Of a stretch of DNA of 64,000 nt, positions 8,247 to 16,844 are shown one piece after another. Made by a program: the position numbers and the translations under genes. Location of the stretch: assembly GCF_000378385.1 (NCBI RefSeq), contig NZ_KB899664.1, forward strand, positions 186,001-250,000. The letters are read 5' to 3'. A model generated the notes under the pieces. It ran no database searches. It was not told the origin of the DNA and was given only the letters and a program-made list of their open reading frames with translations. This DNA is from Paenibacillus daejeonensis DSM 15491. Its GTDB lineage: Bacteria > Bacillota > Bacilli > Paenibacillales > Paenibacillaceae. Each line of letters opens with the position of its first letter. The stretch's first letter is position 1.

Positions 8247-9887
8247 GTGAAGGCAAGATCGCGAATGAACAAAGGGCTTATCCTGTTGTTAGCAGCATTA
8301 TTGGTATTGGCCGCGTGGGTGGTATCGCCAGGTGCTGCAGGGGCCGCAACCTTATTCACGGACAACTTCAATAGCGGGAATGCTTCAGCATGGACAGCAA
8401 CGCACGGGACGTGGGGCATTGTGAGCGATGGCTCTCCCGTGTACCGTAAGACGGGCGCTGCCGAGGGGCACTCTCATGCCGGTCAGATGTCTTGGGCGAA
8501 CTATCGTGTGTCTGCAAAAATGAAAGCGGATTCTTTTGGGGGTGCGCGGCGTATTATGCTGGCCGCAAGGTACCAGGACGGCAACAATTATTATGCCGCC
8601 TCGCTGTACAACAGTGGGGGTGGAAGGCTGGAGATCCGCAAGAAGATCGGCGGCACCTCCACCACGCTGGTTCAGAAAAATTATGCGCTGAGCGAAGGGA
8701 CCTGGTACAACGTCCGGCTGGAGGTGAGCGGCTCTCAGCTTCGCATGTTCGTCAATGATACCCTGCAGCTGGAAGCCACAGATAGCAGCTTGAGCAACGG
8801 AGCCATTGGTCTGGTCGCGCAGGATGCTACTACGGCGAAGTACGATGATATTGCGGTGGAGGACGCCATCGCGGTGCCTGGGCTCAATATGGATAGTTTT
8901 TTTACGGGATATCGGGACTACAGCAGCTTCGTCACGGGCAATCTCTCCACAGACACGACCTTCGCCATGAATATGATTAGCTGGCAAATGCCCCATGGCG
9001 GGTTCTCCAAAGGCATCAGCTATGCATCGCCGTGGAACGGCAGTGCGTCTCGCTCGGAATGGACGGCGGGCGGCGTGGAGCTGGGCATGTTCGATAACGA
9101 TGCCACGGTCAAAGAACTCCGTTTCCTCGCAGATATGTACAAGAAGACGAACAACACGGCGATGCGAAATGCAGTCAGAAACGGGGTGAATTTCATTCTG
9201 ACTGCGCAATACCCGTCTGGGGGATGGCCGCAAGTGTACCCGAAACGGAACAACTACTCCGACCATGTCACCTACAACGACGGCGCAATGGTCCGGGTCA
9301 TGGTGCTGGTCAAGGATATTGTGGACCAGCGGCCGCCCTTTGACAATGATGTCGTGACCAGTGCGCAGCGCACCCAATTAAGCACCGCGCTGAACAAGGG
9401 CGTCGACTACATTCTGAATTCACAGATTAAGATGGGCAGTACCCGCACGGTGTGGGGACAGCAGCACGATCCGGTCACCTATGAGGCCAGAGCTGGTCGA
9501 GCCTACGAGCTGCCGGGCAAATCCGGCAGTGAATCGGTCGGCATTACCGCCTTGCTGATGGCGCTCCCGCAGACACCACAGGTACGTGAGGCGGCAATCG
9601 GTGCACTCGCCTGGTATGATCACGTCCGCTCGAACGGCGTCAGGTATAACCGCAATGGGCCGGTCTATTTTACAGCTGACCCCAATAGCGTTATCTGGTA
9701 CCGATTCTACAATCTGCAAGACAATACGCCATTCTTCGCGGATCGCGATGGACAGAAGTATTATGACATCCTCCAGATTAGCGAAGAACGCCGGCATGGC
9801 TACCAGTGGGCGGGCAATTACGGCCGACAGCTGCTGCAGCATGCCTCCCAGAATGGATACTATACGTTGTCTGCGCCACTCCCTTAA
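8247..9887 (+). CDS. pelA: Secreted pectate lyase, PL10 (PelA) family
   Basis: The protein has 546 residues. The GTG start is chosen because AAGGAGGA ends 6 nt before it. A signal peptide covers about residues 1-34 (AALLVLAAWVVSPGAAGA). Residues about 36-215 form a beta-sandwich-like module resembling laminin-G/DUF1080-type carbohydrate-binding domains. Residues about 225-540 are the PL10 lyase, with GGWPQVYP, DHVTYNDGAMVRVM (around 341) and RAYELPGKSGSESVG (around 417). PL10 enzymes cleave polygalacturonate by beta-elimination outside the cell. The product range fits uptake by the transporter just upstream. Naming follows the PelA/Pel-15E family; the N-terminal module is less certain. Confidence 0.9.
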   Translation: MKARSRMNKGLILLLAALLVLAAWVVSPGAAGAATLFTDNFNSGNASAWTATHGTWGIVSDGSPVYRKTGAAEGHSHAGQMSWANYRVSAKMKADSFGGARRIMLAARYQDGNNYYAASLYNSGGGRLEIRKKIGGTSTTLVQKNYALSEGTWYNVRLEVSGSQLRMFVNDTLQLEATDSSLSNGAIGLVAQDATTAKYDDIAVEDAIAVPGLNMDSFFTGYRDYSSFVTGNLSTDTTFAMNMISWQMPHGGFSKGISYASPWNGSASRSEWTAGGVELGMFDNDATVKELRFLADMYKKTNNTAMRNAVRNGVNFILTAQYPSGGWPQVYPKRNNYSDHVTYNDGAMVRVMVLVKDIVDQRPPFDNDVVTSAQRTQLSTALNKGVDYILNSQIKMGSTRTVWGQQHDPVTYEARAGRAYELPGKSGSESVGITALLMALPQTPQVREAAIGALAWYDHVRSNGVRYNRNGPVYFTADPNSVIWYRFYNLQDNTPFFADRDGQKYYDILQISEERRHGYQWAGNYGRQLLQHASQNGYYTLSAPLP

Positions 9888-10060
9888 GTGCGAGGTTAAG
9901 GGGATAGACGGTGAACATGGGACTATTTTCCTTGTTTTAATAGAAGCTTTTCGTTGCTCGGTCAAGTTTGCTTCTCCCAGCCTATTGCCTGCCTTCCGGT
10001 ATATACGTATGCTATTATCGACCAAATATCGGAAAAAAAGCAGATAAGGGGAGATGTCTT

Positions 10061-11722
10061 ATGTCGGTTGCACCTTCCGTCGTTAGTTGGCCCAAGACGG
10101 GGTTTAGTGTCCTAATTTTGTTCCTGCTATTTATCGTACCCTCGGCTGTAGCAGCGGAGGAGAAAATTCAAGTCTATGTCGATCGCCAGCCGGTCGTTTT
10201 CTCTATTCAGCCCAAGATTCAGAACGGATCGACGGTGGTCCAACTGCGGCCGTTGTTCGAGGCGCTGGACATTAAACTGGATTGGAATGCATCGACCAAG
10301 ACGGTGCGCGGCAGCAAAGGCAATCAAAGTTTCTCGCTGGTGATCGATAGCCCCAGCGCCACGGTGAACGGGCAACGCGTGACGCTCGACAGTCCCGGAA
10401 GAATAGCAGGGAGCCACACGCTGGTGCCGCTGCGGTTCGTGGGGGAGGCCACAGGCGCGGCAGTGGGCTGGAATGCCGAGCAGCGCACCATTAGCATCTA
10501 CAGCTCCGAGTACCAGAGCATTCTGGGCTTGACCAAGGAAGAGGCCCAGCGCCAGGTCAACCAAGGCTATATGCCGCCAGCCGCATCCACCTCGGGACTG
10601 AGTGGATTGTACGCGCATCATTCGCTTGACCTGCTCGGCAGCCGGAGCTGCGGTGGCGTGTGCTGGGATATTTTCTTCTTCGTGGATGACCGTCACGTCA
10701 TTCAAGAGCTTCCTGAGACGGGCGTCGACCGACTCGACTGCGCCAAGGACAGCTGCCTCACGTATGAGGTCAAGGGCGGCAAGCTGACCCTGAGCAACGG
10801 GGAATCCTATACGCTGGAGATCAAGCCCGGTGGTGATGCTGTCATTGATGGCGACGACTATACCCGCCACGCTCCACTGGGACGGACGGTTTTGGATGGT
10901 AAATATGAGGCTAGTGGGTACACGAGTGCACCTGGCGGCACAGGACTGGCCCGGGTGAGTACGTATGTGTTCCGTCCGGACGGCACGTTTACCGATAGCA
11001 ACTGGACAGGAGTTACAGCGGATGGCTCCGAGGATGGCGGCTCCGGCTCGGGGGTCTCGTCAACCATTACATCGGGATCGGCAGCATCGGGAACCTATAC
11101 TATTCAAGGCTACACCATCTTGTTCCGGTACAAGGACGGATCCTCCGAGTCACGGATGTTCTTCATGCCTGACAAGAATGACGGCATGCTGCGAATCGGT
11201 GGCGGGGATTATCTCCTGAAGGAGGCGATTACGCCGTATCAGAACCTGCTTGTGGAGCAAGGGTTGGCTTACAAGGAAGTGCTGAAGGAACGAACGCCGG
11301 ACTTCAAAGAGTCCCATAACGGGATCGAGCTGGGGCTGATCGGGTATCAGTGGGCGCAGGTGGACATCAAGACGGAGCATCAGCAGAGCTTCAACGGCTT
11401 CGGCGGCAAGGGCATCATCGAGCTGACTGCCAAGTATACCGTGAAGAACAACTCGAGCAAATCAATTCATGTGAATGACATTAAAATCGCGGTTCGTTCG
11501 GAGGCGTTGACGACCAGTGTGTTGGAAACGACTGACTTGCGCTCGTCTGTAAAGGATGAGCTGAAGCCGGGTGAGAGCATCGAGCGATTGGCCGTGGTCC
11601 TCCTCCCGTCTGACCGATTCCATCTGTTGACCAATATGAAGCTCTCATTCGAGAACGTGGTGACAATGGATGGCCAGGATCTGTTTGATGGTCAGTGGTT
11701 GGGATTCAGTATTTTTGAATAA
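10061..11722 (+). CDS. Secreted protein with copper amine oxidase N-like domain
   Basis: The protein has 553 residues from the ATG at 10061, which follows AAGGGGAG; an in-frame start at 9968 lacks a site. The signal peptide ends near AVAAEE. Residues about 27-150 are a copper amine oxidase N-terminal-like domain (VQLRPLFEALDIKLDWN, then HTLVPLRFVGEATGAAVGWN), a repeat family common on Paenibacillus surface proteins and not itself an oxidase. The middle contains two Cys pairs (SRSCGGVCWD, CAKDSCL). The C-terminal third is a beta-rich region of unknown function. It lies about 170 bp after the lyase. No catalytic motif was recognised. Confidence 0.75.
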   Translation: MSVAPSVVSWPKTGFSVLILFLLFIVPSAVAAEEKIQVYVDRQPVVFSIQPKIQNGSTVVQLRPLFEALDIKLDWNASTKTVRGSKGNQSFSLVIDSPSATVNGQRVTLDSPGRIAGSHTLVPLRFVGEATGAAVGWNAEQRTISIYSSEYQSILGLTKEEAQRQVNQGYMPPAASTSGLSGLYAHHSLDLLGSRSCGGVCWDIFFFVDDRHVIQELPETGVDRLDCAKDSCLTYEVKGGKLTLSNGESYTLEIKPGGDAVIDGDDYTRHAPLGRTVLDGKYEASGYTSAPGGTGLARVSTYVFRPDGTFTDSNWTGVTADGSEDGGSGSGVSSTITSGSAASGTYTIQGYTILFRYKDGSSESRMFFMPDKNDGMLRIGGGDYLLKEAITPYQNLLVEQGLAYKEVLKERTPDFKESHNGIELGLIGYQWAQVDIKTEHQQSFNGFGGKGIIELTAKYTVKNNSSKSIHVNDIKIAVRSEALTTSVLETTDLRSSVKDELKPGESIERLAVVLLPSDRFHLLTNMKLSFENVVTMDGQDLFDGQWLGFSIFE

Positions 11723-11954
11723 TAATTCTGCTGGGTCTCCTTAAGCTTCGTAGTGAGCCTCACTCTTACCGCGTGCGTAAAGCGCTTAGGCCGCGGGGAA
11801 GCGCGCGGGGGCAGGTGGCTCGGGGATCGGCGGCATGACAGCAGTTGCAAGACACACGACTCGTCCGTCAAATCGGCTTCGAGCCACGCGCCTGGAAATC
11901 CCCGACTTGAGGCCAGGTCGTGTATAGTCCCCGGTCGGTGGCGGCTGGGTATCG

Positions 11955-11986
11955 CGCTAGTGTACAATGAGGCTCATACACTAGCG
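11955..11986. promoter_or_regulatory. Perfect inverted repeat over possible -10 box
   Basis: CGCTAGTGTA (11955-11964) is repeated inverted as TACACTAGCG (11977-11986) with a 12-nt loop. The left arm overlaps TACAAT (11963-11968), a plausible -10 box, 32 nt before the lipoprotein ATG. No good -35 box is visible. It may be an operator or a leader hairpin. The rest of 11723-12017 shows no gene. Confidence 0.4.
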
Positions 11987-12017
11987 TGAGACGCGGCGGA
12001 AAGAGGGCGGACAACGA

Positions 12018-12836
12018 ATGAAGAAAACGAAACGAACCGTAAGTGTGCTGCTGGCAGCGACAGTGCTGGCAACAGCATTGACAGGCTGTGGCTTGTTGGA
12101 GAAGGTCCCTGAGCGGGTGGAGCTGTCGGTGATCGGCGAGGGCTCCGGATCGGGCGAGCTGGTCAGCAAGGGCAGTGGCACGTATGCGGCAGAGGCGTTC
12201 GACGGCATTGAAGTGAAGGGCGAGGCGCTGGCCATCTTCATCAGCCGCAGCACGGGCGACCAGGCCGAAGTGGAACTGCTGATGGACTCGAATATCAGCA
12301 ACAAGGTAACGTTCAGCACCGAGGTCAAGTCAGGCACGCTGCAGCTGGATGTCAAGGAGAACAGCCGCAACATTGGCAATGATCAGCGCGGGGAGCGCAA
12401 GCTCCTCATTACGCTTCCGGAGAAGACGTATGACAAGCTGAACGTCACCAATGCCTTTGGCCGAATCGATATCCGCGATGTCGCGGCAGAGCAGATTACA
12501 GCGAAGATCGACGCCGGTCAGATCGTGATGGAGCAGGTCCAGGGCAAGCTGGATATCCAGACCGAAGCGGGCGAGATCAAGCTGAGCGGGATTGAGTTGA
12601 CGGATGATATTAATGCCAAGTCGAGTGTGGGCACTGTAAGCCTGGGCTTAGCGGTCCAACCCGAAGCGGCAGAGATTAGCCTAAGCAGCGAGCTGGGCAA
12701 GGTGAGCTCGGACCTCGCTGGCCTGGACGTCAAGGAGCAGTCGGGCAGCAAGCTGACCGGCACCCTCGGCAGCGGCGGACCCAAAGTGACGCTGAAGTCC
12801 GAAGTCGGCACCGTCGATCTGAAGGTGCAGCAGTAA
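12018..12836 (+). CDS. Lipoprotein with DUF4097-like beta-solenoid
   Basis: The protein has 272 residues. The leader ends in the lipobox LTGC (Cys24). The mature part is made of short repeating beta-strand units rich in 'I.I.......I....' patterns (RIDIRDVAAEQITAKIDAGQ, then KLDIQTEAGEIKLSGI). This pattern is typical of the DUF4097/DUF2807 (GIN) domains that form right-handed beta-solenoids. Such proteins often sit near anti-sigma or membrane-stress modules; their function is not established. It is monocistronic, with an inverted repeat upstream and a terminator downstream. Confidence 0.72.
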   Translation: MKKTKRTVSVLLAATVLATALTGCGLLEKVPERVELSVIGEGSGSGELVSKGSGTYAAEAFDGIEVKGEALAIFISRSTGDQAEVELLMDSNISNKVTFSTEVKSGTLQLDVKENSRNIGNDQRGERKLLITLPEKTYDKLNVTNAFGRIDIRDVAAEQITAKIDAGQIVMEQVQGKLDIQTEAGEIKLSGIELTDDINAKSSVGTVSLGLAVQPEAAEISLSSELGKVSSDLAGLDVKEQSGSKLTGTLGSGGPKVTLKSEVGTVDLKVQQ

Positions 12837-12842
12837 CAGGGA

Positions 12843-12893
12843 AACAGCAGGTGGCAGGGGGAGATGGGAGCCCTGCTGGCCTGCTGTTTTTTT
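12843..12893 (+). terminator. Intrinsic terminator after DUF4097-like gene
   Basis: AACAGCAGG pairs with CCTGCTGTT, and the inner arms GGCAGGG and CCCTGCT extend the stem. A run of seven T follows. Confidence 0.88.
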
Positions 12894-12980
12894 GCAATGC
12901 GCTTCCGTGTTGCCCCCCGGCCACCGCACCGTGTACCGTGTGCTTGCACCCCCGTACCCCCGCTTGCCGCTGCCGCTCGT

Positions 12981-13167
12981 TCTAACGGCCACCACAGCGG
13001 TTATTTGGCTCAAAAACGCACGTTTGAAATTCTAACGGCCATGAGCGCAGTTATTTCTACTTTTGAGGGTGCATGATGCCACATTTGGGTCAAATAACTG
13101 CACCTGTGTCCGTTAGAAGAGAAACCGCCGCTAAATTGGCCAAATAAGCGCACATATGGCCGTTACA
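12981..13167. repeat. Four copies of a 27-nt motif, two direct and two inverted
   Basis: The motif reads TCTAACGGCCA, then about 8 variable bases, then G(C/G)(G/A)(G/T)TTATTTGG. Copies lie at 12981-13008 and 13031-13056 on the plus strand and at 13091-13117 and 13140-13167 on the minus strand. The two pairs face each other, so the whole block can fold. It lies in a gene-free stretch (12894-13391) between two transcription units that converge. Confidence 0.7.
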
Positions 13168-13176
13168 GCTGGGGAG

Positions 13177-13350
13177 GTCGGTTGTCGGTAGTTGGTGGTG
13201 GTGGAGGTGCTCGTGGTTAGTTAATGGTTGGTTAGTATTGGCGCTCCGGCATCCGTCATATCCGAAGAACCAGCTAGTTGGTCGTTAGTTGGTTTAGTTG
13301 GTAGTCGGTCGGTGGAGGGTGCTTGTGGTTAGTTGGTGGTTGGCGCTCCT
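13177..13350. repeat. Imperfect direct repeat, G/T-rich
   Basis: A segment at 13177-13248 (GGTTGTCGGTAGTTGG through TTGGCGCTCCGG) is repeated imperfectly at 13281-13350. Both are built from GGTTAGTTGG-like runs and end in TTGGCGCTCC. No coding potential was recognised. Confidence 0.55.
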
Positions 13351-13391
13351 CCATCGCGTTCTCCGCGTCTGGAGACTCATCTACTCCCTCA

Positions 13392-14438
13392 CTATTCCTC
13401 CGCTGGCTCCACCTCAACGGGGACGGCTCCCACCAGGCGGTCATTGACGGTGACCAGCAGTGTCCATTGGCCGGGCTCGGGGATCATCATGTGGCAGGGG
13501 AATGTCGCGTCGGCACCATTGAGCGGACCAGGCTGAATTGGGTCCCCCTCAAGAATGTGCTCTAGGCGAGAGCTGCCGGCTTGCACCGCATACACGTCGA
13601 CGTTACCTGTAACCTCCTGCTCTGTGCCCCAGAAGTGCCACATGTGCTTCTGCACCTGTCCCGCCCGGAACCCGCCATTCAGCAGACCAAGCTGCCCCTC
13701 TACGCCCTCTAAGGTATACGCACCCGACTGAAAGGTTGGACTTGGGGTCCACTCCGCGCCCTCAATCTCCAGCACCTTGCTGCCTTGGTGCACGCCGTCA
13801 AGATAGAGGGTGTAGCTCCAGGTACCAGGGAGGGGGACGATCATCTCGGAGACCAGCATAGTACCGCCGTCTTGCTGCGGAACCCCGAGCGTAGGGAACT
13901 GTGGCCGGAAAGAAGACGTTGTCGTTGCGTCACTTGAAACCGAGGAGATTACGGAGTAAAGATCAATAGCTGTTGTCTCATCAATCTTGGTGCTCGGCAG
14001 TTCCTCAAACGTGAAGCCGGTGTCTTCATGCGTAGCCGTAATACGAACCTCCTTGCCTCGCAGCTCCTTCAGCGTACGAAGGATTCTCCAACTCGCCCCG
14101 CGCGTACCTACCTCCGGCTCACCCCCTGGCGATACCTCCCAGGTGACGTTTGGGCCCGGGGGTGGCTGCACGTCGGAGGCAGTCGACGGTGCCGAGTGGT
14201 TAGACGGTTGGGTAATAGCCACCCACAAAATCCCTGTCATCATGAAGACCATGAGACAAGCGCCAACTGAAGCTTGCCATAACCAGTGACGTCTCCCGAC
14301 CCGCCTCCGATGCTGTCGGTGAAGCACCTCTCGCAACTCCCGCTGCCGCTCCATGGACCATTGCGGCTTGTCAAAGGGCGTCTCCTCCAGCTCGCAATAC
14401 CAAGAGGGGGCGGGTTCGTTATCCTTTTTCATTGACAT
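13392..14438 (-). CDS. Membrane-anchored putative anti-sigma partner
   Basis: The protein has 348 residues. The ATG at 14438 is preferred over a GTG at 14441 because AAGGAGG ends 6 nt before it. A cytoplasmic, Arg-rich N-terminus of about 50 residues precedes one membrane span (WLWQASVGACLMVFMMTGILWVAI). An extracellular part of about 270 residues follows, with Ig-like beta-rich segments (LPGTWSYTLYLDG, EPGQWTLLVTVND). The start lies inside the 3' end of the ECF sigma gene, so translation is coupled. Position and topology suggest it restrains or signals to that sigma factor. No zinc-binding anti-sigma motif (HxxxCxxC) is visible, so this role is inferred from context. Confidence 0.7.
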   Translation of the reverse strand: MSMKKDNEPAPSWYCELEETPFDKPQWSMERQRELREVLHRQHRRRVGRRHWLWQASVGACLMVFMMTGILWVAITQPSNHSAPSTASDVQPPPGPNVTWEVSPGGEPEVGTRGASWRILRTLKELRGKEVRITATHEDTGFTFEELPSTKIDETTAIDLYSVISSVSSDATTTSSFRPQFPTLGVPQQDGGTMLVSEMIVPLPGTWSYTLYLDGVHQGSKVLEIEGAEWTPSPTFQSGAYTLEGVEGQLGLLNGGFRAGQVQKHMWHFWGTEQEVTGNVDVYAVQAGSSRLEHILEGDPIQPGPLNGADATFPCHMMIPEPGQWTLLVTVNDRLVGAVPVEVEPAEE

Positions 14439-14970
14439 CACCTTCCTCCTTCAGCATGAGTTCCATTCGTGAACGGGCACGATACAGCCTGGATTTGACA
14501 GTGCCGATGGAGAGCTCCAGCACATTGGCAATGTCCCCGTAGGACAAGCCGTAATGCGCATGCAGAATCAGCACCTCTCGCAGCTTGGCTGGCAGCTGCA
14601 TGACGCTGAGCCAAATCCTTCTTATCCCCATCTGGGCCAGCACCTCCTGCTCGGCGGAGCGTTGGAGCTCTCGCTGCTGCACGGTGCTAAACAAGCGGAC
14701 ACGACGCAAGAAGGAGGATTTGAGCCAATTGATGGCCTTATGTCTGGTTATTGTCAGCAGCCAGGTCTTCGGCGAGCTGCGGCCCTCGAACAGATGGAGC
14801 TTGCGCAGCGCGGTCAGAAAAACCTCTTGTGTGATGTCGTCGGCACTCTCTCGCTGCTTGGTGAGGAGAAACGCATAATTCCATACGTCCTGACCATGCG
14901 CTTCCATTAACTCCTCGACCGCCAGCGGGATGTCTTCCGCGGCCATCTTGAGACTCTTCAGATCCTCCAT
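14419..14970 (-). CDS. ECF RNA polymerase sigma factor
   Basis: The protein has 183 residues. Region 2 is readable (VWNYAFLLTKQRESADDITQ, EVFLTALRKLHLFEGRSSPK) with TWLLTITRHKAINWLK. Region 4 is the helix-turn-helix around LREVLILHAHYGLSYGDIAN, then VLELSIGTVKSRLYRARSRM. It should direct RNA polymerase to a small extracytoplasmic stress regulon, probably including its own operon. The 3' end overlaps its membrane partner by 20 nt. GAGGTGATGGG precedes the ATG. Confidence 0.93.
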   Translation of the reverse strand: MEDLKSLKMAAEDIPLAVEELMEAHGQDVWNYAFLLTKQRESADDITQEVFLTALRKLHLFEGRSSPKTWLLTITRHKAINWLKSSFLRRVRLFSTVQQRELQRSAEQEVLAQMGIRRIWLSVMQLPAKLREVLILHAHYGLSYGDIANVLELSIGTVKSRLYRARSRMELMLKEEGDVNEKG

Positions 14971-15039
14971 CCCATCACCTCTCTATCATTAGACAATACC
15001 ATGCCTGAATTGTTCCCGGTTTCAAAATATATTTTTGAC

Positions 15040-15071
15040 TTGACCCTCACGTATACTAGAGGCTTTACACT
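15040..15071 (+). promoter_or_regulatory. MerR-type promoter with long spacer
   Basis: TTGACC (15040-15045) and TACACT (15066-15071) are separated by 20 nt instead of 17. An imperfect dyad (CCTCACGT and ACTAGAGG) sits in the spacer. Over-long spacers holding the dyad are the hallmark of promoters untwisted by MerR-family activators. A MerR gene is the second cistron downstream, so autoregulation is likely. Confidence 0.6.
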
Positions 15072-15092
15072 GAGGGTAGGAGGGATTGAGAT

Positions 15093-15983
15093 ATGATGGA
15101 TCGAGAAATGTCTGATAAACCGAAGAAGGGCTTGCCGCGAAGTAACGGATGGAAGGTGGCGGGGCTGAGTTGGCTGGCCATGACATTGGGATTGTTTTTT
15201 GCTACACTGGCAGGCAAGAGTGCAAGGGAAGCGGGGGCTAATGACACGGCCGTATCCATAATACAGGCGGTGGTCGTGACCCTAATTGTCGTTTCCGCAG
15301 TCCTGTGGATTGGGAGGAAATATCGGATCTCAACAGGCTTGCTTCCAACGTTATCGGGCCGTGGGATCATGCATCTGCTGGCGGGGGCGGTACTGGTGGT
15401 CGGATTAGGGACCATGGGTTTCATCGTAGCCTCATACGCAGGCATGATCACCATCGTTTCCTGGCATCTGTCGACCGAGCTGGTTGTGGCCATAGCAGTG
15501 AATACATGTATCGCTTTATTCTATGAAGCTCTACCCGAAGAACTGTCGCTGCGAGGTGCAATGTACAGCGGACTTCGTCAGCAGCTGCCCGCCGCTGCGG
15601 CTTATGTGGTTCAGATCCTACTGTTTGTGCTTGTGCCGGTTGCTGCGAACGGGATTCAGGGCTTGGCAGGCATGCCTTTTGGCGTAACCATTAGTGTGGA
15701 TTATATTATTCTGCTGCTTGCCTTCGGTACGACGCTTCAACTCTTGCGCAGTTATACAGGATCGATTGGGGCATCCATTGGCTTCCATCTCGCTTATTTG
15801 GAAATGGCTAGGTTTGTGGTGGGACAGCGGGAGCAACGGCTGCTTACCTTCGCAGAGCACGAGGCGGGTGTGGGAGAAATCTTTATTCTATTTCTCTCCA
15901 TCATCGTGGGAGGAGCTATGGTACTAGGTGCGCTGCTGATAGTCCGGAGACGCCGCCGTGGCAACAGGGCAGCTAGTATGTAA
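15093..15983 (+). CDS. CPBP-family intramembrane protease
   Basis: The protein has 296 residues with about eight membrane spans. The family's motif 1 (EExxxR) is present as PEELSLRG (Glu149, Glu150, Arg154), and the His of motif 2 (FxxxH-like) as SIGFHLAY (His232). These residues form the glutamate-type catalytic site of Rce1/CPBP proteases. In Firmicutes, members process peptides, give bacteriocin immunity, or act in signalling. AGGAGGG precedes the ATG. The MerR regulator follows 35 bp later in the same operon, and the substrate may be linked to what that regulator senses. Confidence 0.88.
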   Translation: MMDREMSDKPKKGLPRSNGWKVAGLSWLAMTLGLFFATLAGKSAREAGANDTAVSIIQAVVVTLIVVSAVLWIGRKYRISTGLLPTLSGRGIMHLLAGAVLVVGLGTMGFIVASYAGMITIVSWHLSTELVVAIAVNTCIALFYEALPEELSLRGAMYSGLRQQLPAAAAYVVQILLFVLVPVAANGIQGLAGMPFGVTISVDYIILLLAFGTTLQLLRSYTGSIGASIGFHLAYLEMARFVVGQREQRLLTFAEHEAGVGEIFILFLSIIVGGAMVLGALLIVRRRRRGNRAASM

Positions 15984-16018
15984 AGGGCCAGTATGATTTC
16001 ACAAGGAGGAATGGGACG

Positions 16019-16771
16019 ATGTACACGGTAGGGCAGTTGTCTGACATGACAGGTGTCTCCATCCGCACGCTGCATTACTATGAGAAGTTGGGTTTGATTC
16101 AGCCGCAGCGCCAAGAGCCCAGTAATTACAGACTATATGGTGATGCAGATTTGTTGCGGTTGCAGCAGATTGCGGTCATGAAGCGAATGCATTTTACACT
16201 TCGGGAAATTGGAGAACTTCTGCAGCGGCAGACAGCATATGAGAGTGGGCCCGTCTCTGCCTGGGAGGAAGCCCTCCAGGCTCAATTACAGGCGGTTCAA
16301 GTTAGAAAAGCACAATTGGATCAAGTGGAGCAGCTGCTGACAGCATCCTTATATGCCATGCGGGTTACAGGCAAAGTGGACGCGGAGGAGATGGCCGGAT
16401 TTATTCGGCAGCTGGACAAGCCCCAAGCCCTTTCGCGTCCCCATCCGCTTCAGCCCCAAGAGCGCGATTCAATTGCTGTCAATGACCCGAATCATCCGCT
16501 CGTCTGGGAATGGGCGGAGATTCTGAAGGAAATTCATAGCCACTACACGGAGTCGCCAGATTCGGAGGCATCGCAATTGTTGGCCTTGAAAATTATGAAC
16601 TATGGCGAGCGTTTGTTTGAGGGTAATGCGGAACTCGCGGACAAGTTCTGGACCTCCATCGTGCCAGAGGAGGGTGAACCCGCCCGTCGTTATGGGATGA
16701 CTGCTGAGGTTATGGCGTACATCGAGCGGATTTTGGAGCGGTGGACAGCCGATAATTTCAAACCCGAGTAG
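16019..16771 (+). CDS. MerR-family regulator with TipAS-like C-terminus
   Basis: The protein has 250 residues. A MerR helix-turn-helix fills residues 1-70 (MYTVGQLSDMTGVSIRTLHY, YEKLGLIQP, then NYRLYGDADLLRLQQI). A dimerisation coiled coil spans about 75-120. The C-terminal 120 residues are helical (HPLVWEWAEILKEIHSHYTE, ELADKFWTSIVPEEGE), resembling the TipAS drug-binding fold. AAGGAGGA precedes the ATG. It is the second gene after the protease and probably acts at the promoter at 15040-15071. Confidence 0.88.
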   Translation: MYTVGQLSDMTGVSIRTLHYYEKLGLIQPQRQEPSNYRLYGDADLLRLQQIAVMKRMHFTLREIGELLQRQTAYESGPVSAWEEALQAQLQAVQVRKAQLDQVEQLLTASLYAMRVTGKVDAEEMAGFIRQLDKPQALSRPHPLQPQERDSIAVNDPNHPLVWEWAEILKEIHSHYTESPDSEASQLLALKIMNYGERLFEGNAELADKFWTSIVPEEGEPARRYGMTAEVMAYIERILERWTADNFKPE

Positions 16772-16809
16772 GGCGATTTTTAATTCCGACAAAAAACATA
16801 GGAAAACTA

Positions 16810-16838
16810 TTGACACGGAACGTAAAGCAGCATAATAT
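16810..16838 (+). promoter_or_regulatory. Strong sigma-A promoter
   Basis: TTGACA (16810-16815) and TAATAT (16833-16838) are separated by 17 nt. This is the best housekeeping promoter in this part of the window. It fires into a short stretch ending in a strong terminator rather than directly into a gene. Confidence 0.75.
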
Positions 16839-16844
16839 GGAAAC

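Noticed and set aside
8385-9377. 330-residue minus-strand frame opposite the pectate lyase
   Set aside because: The plus strand has a signal peptide, ribosome site and PL10 motifs; the minus frame has none.
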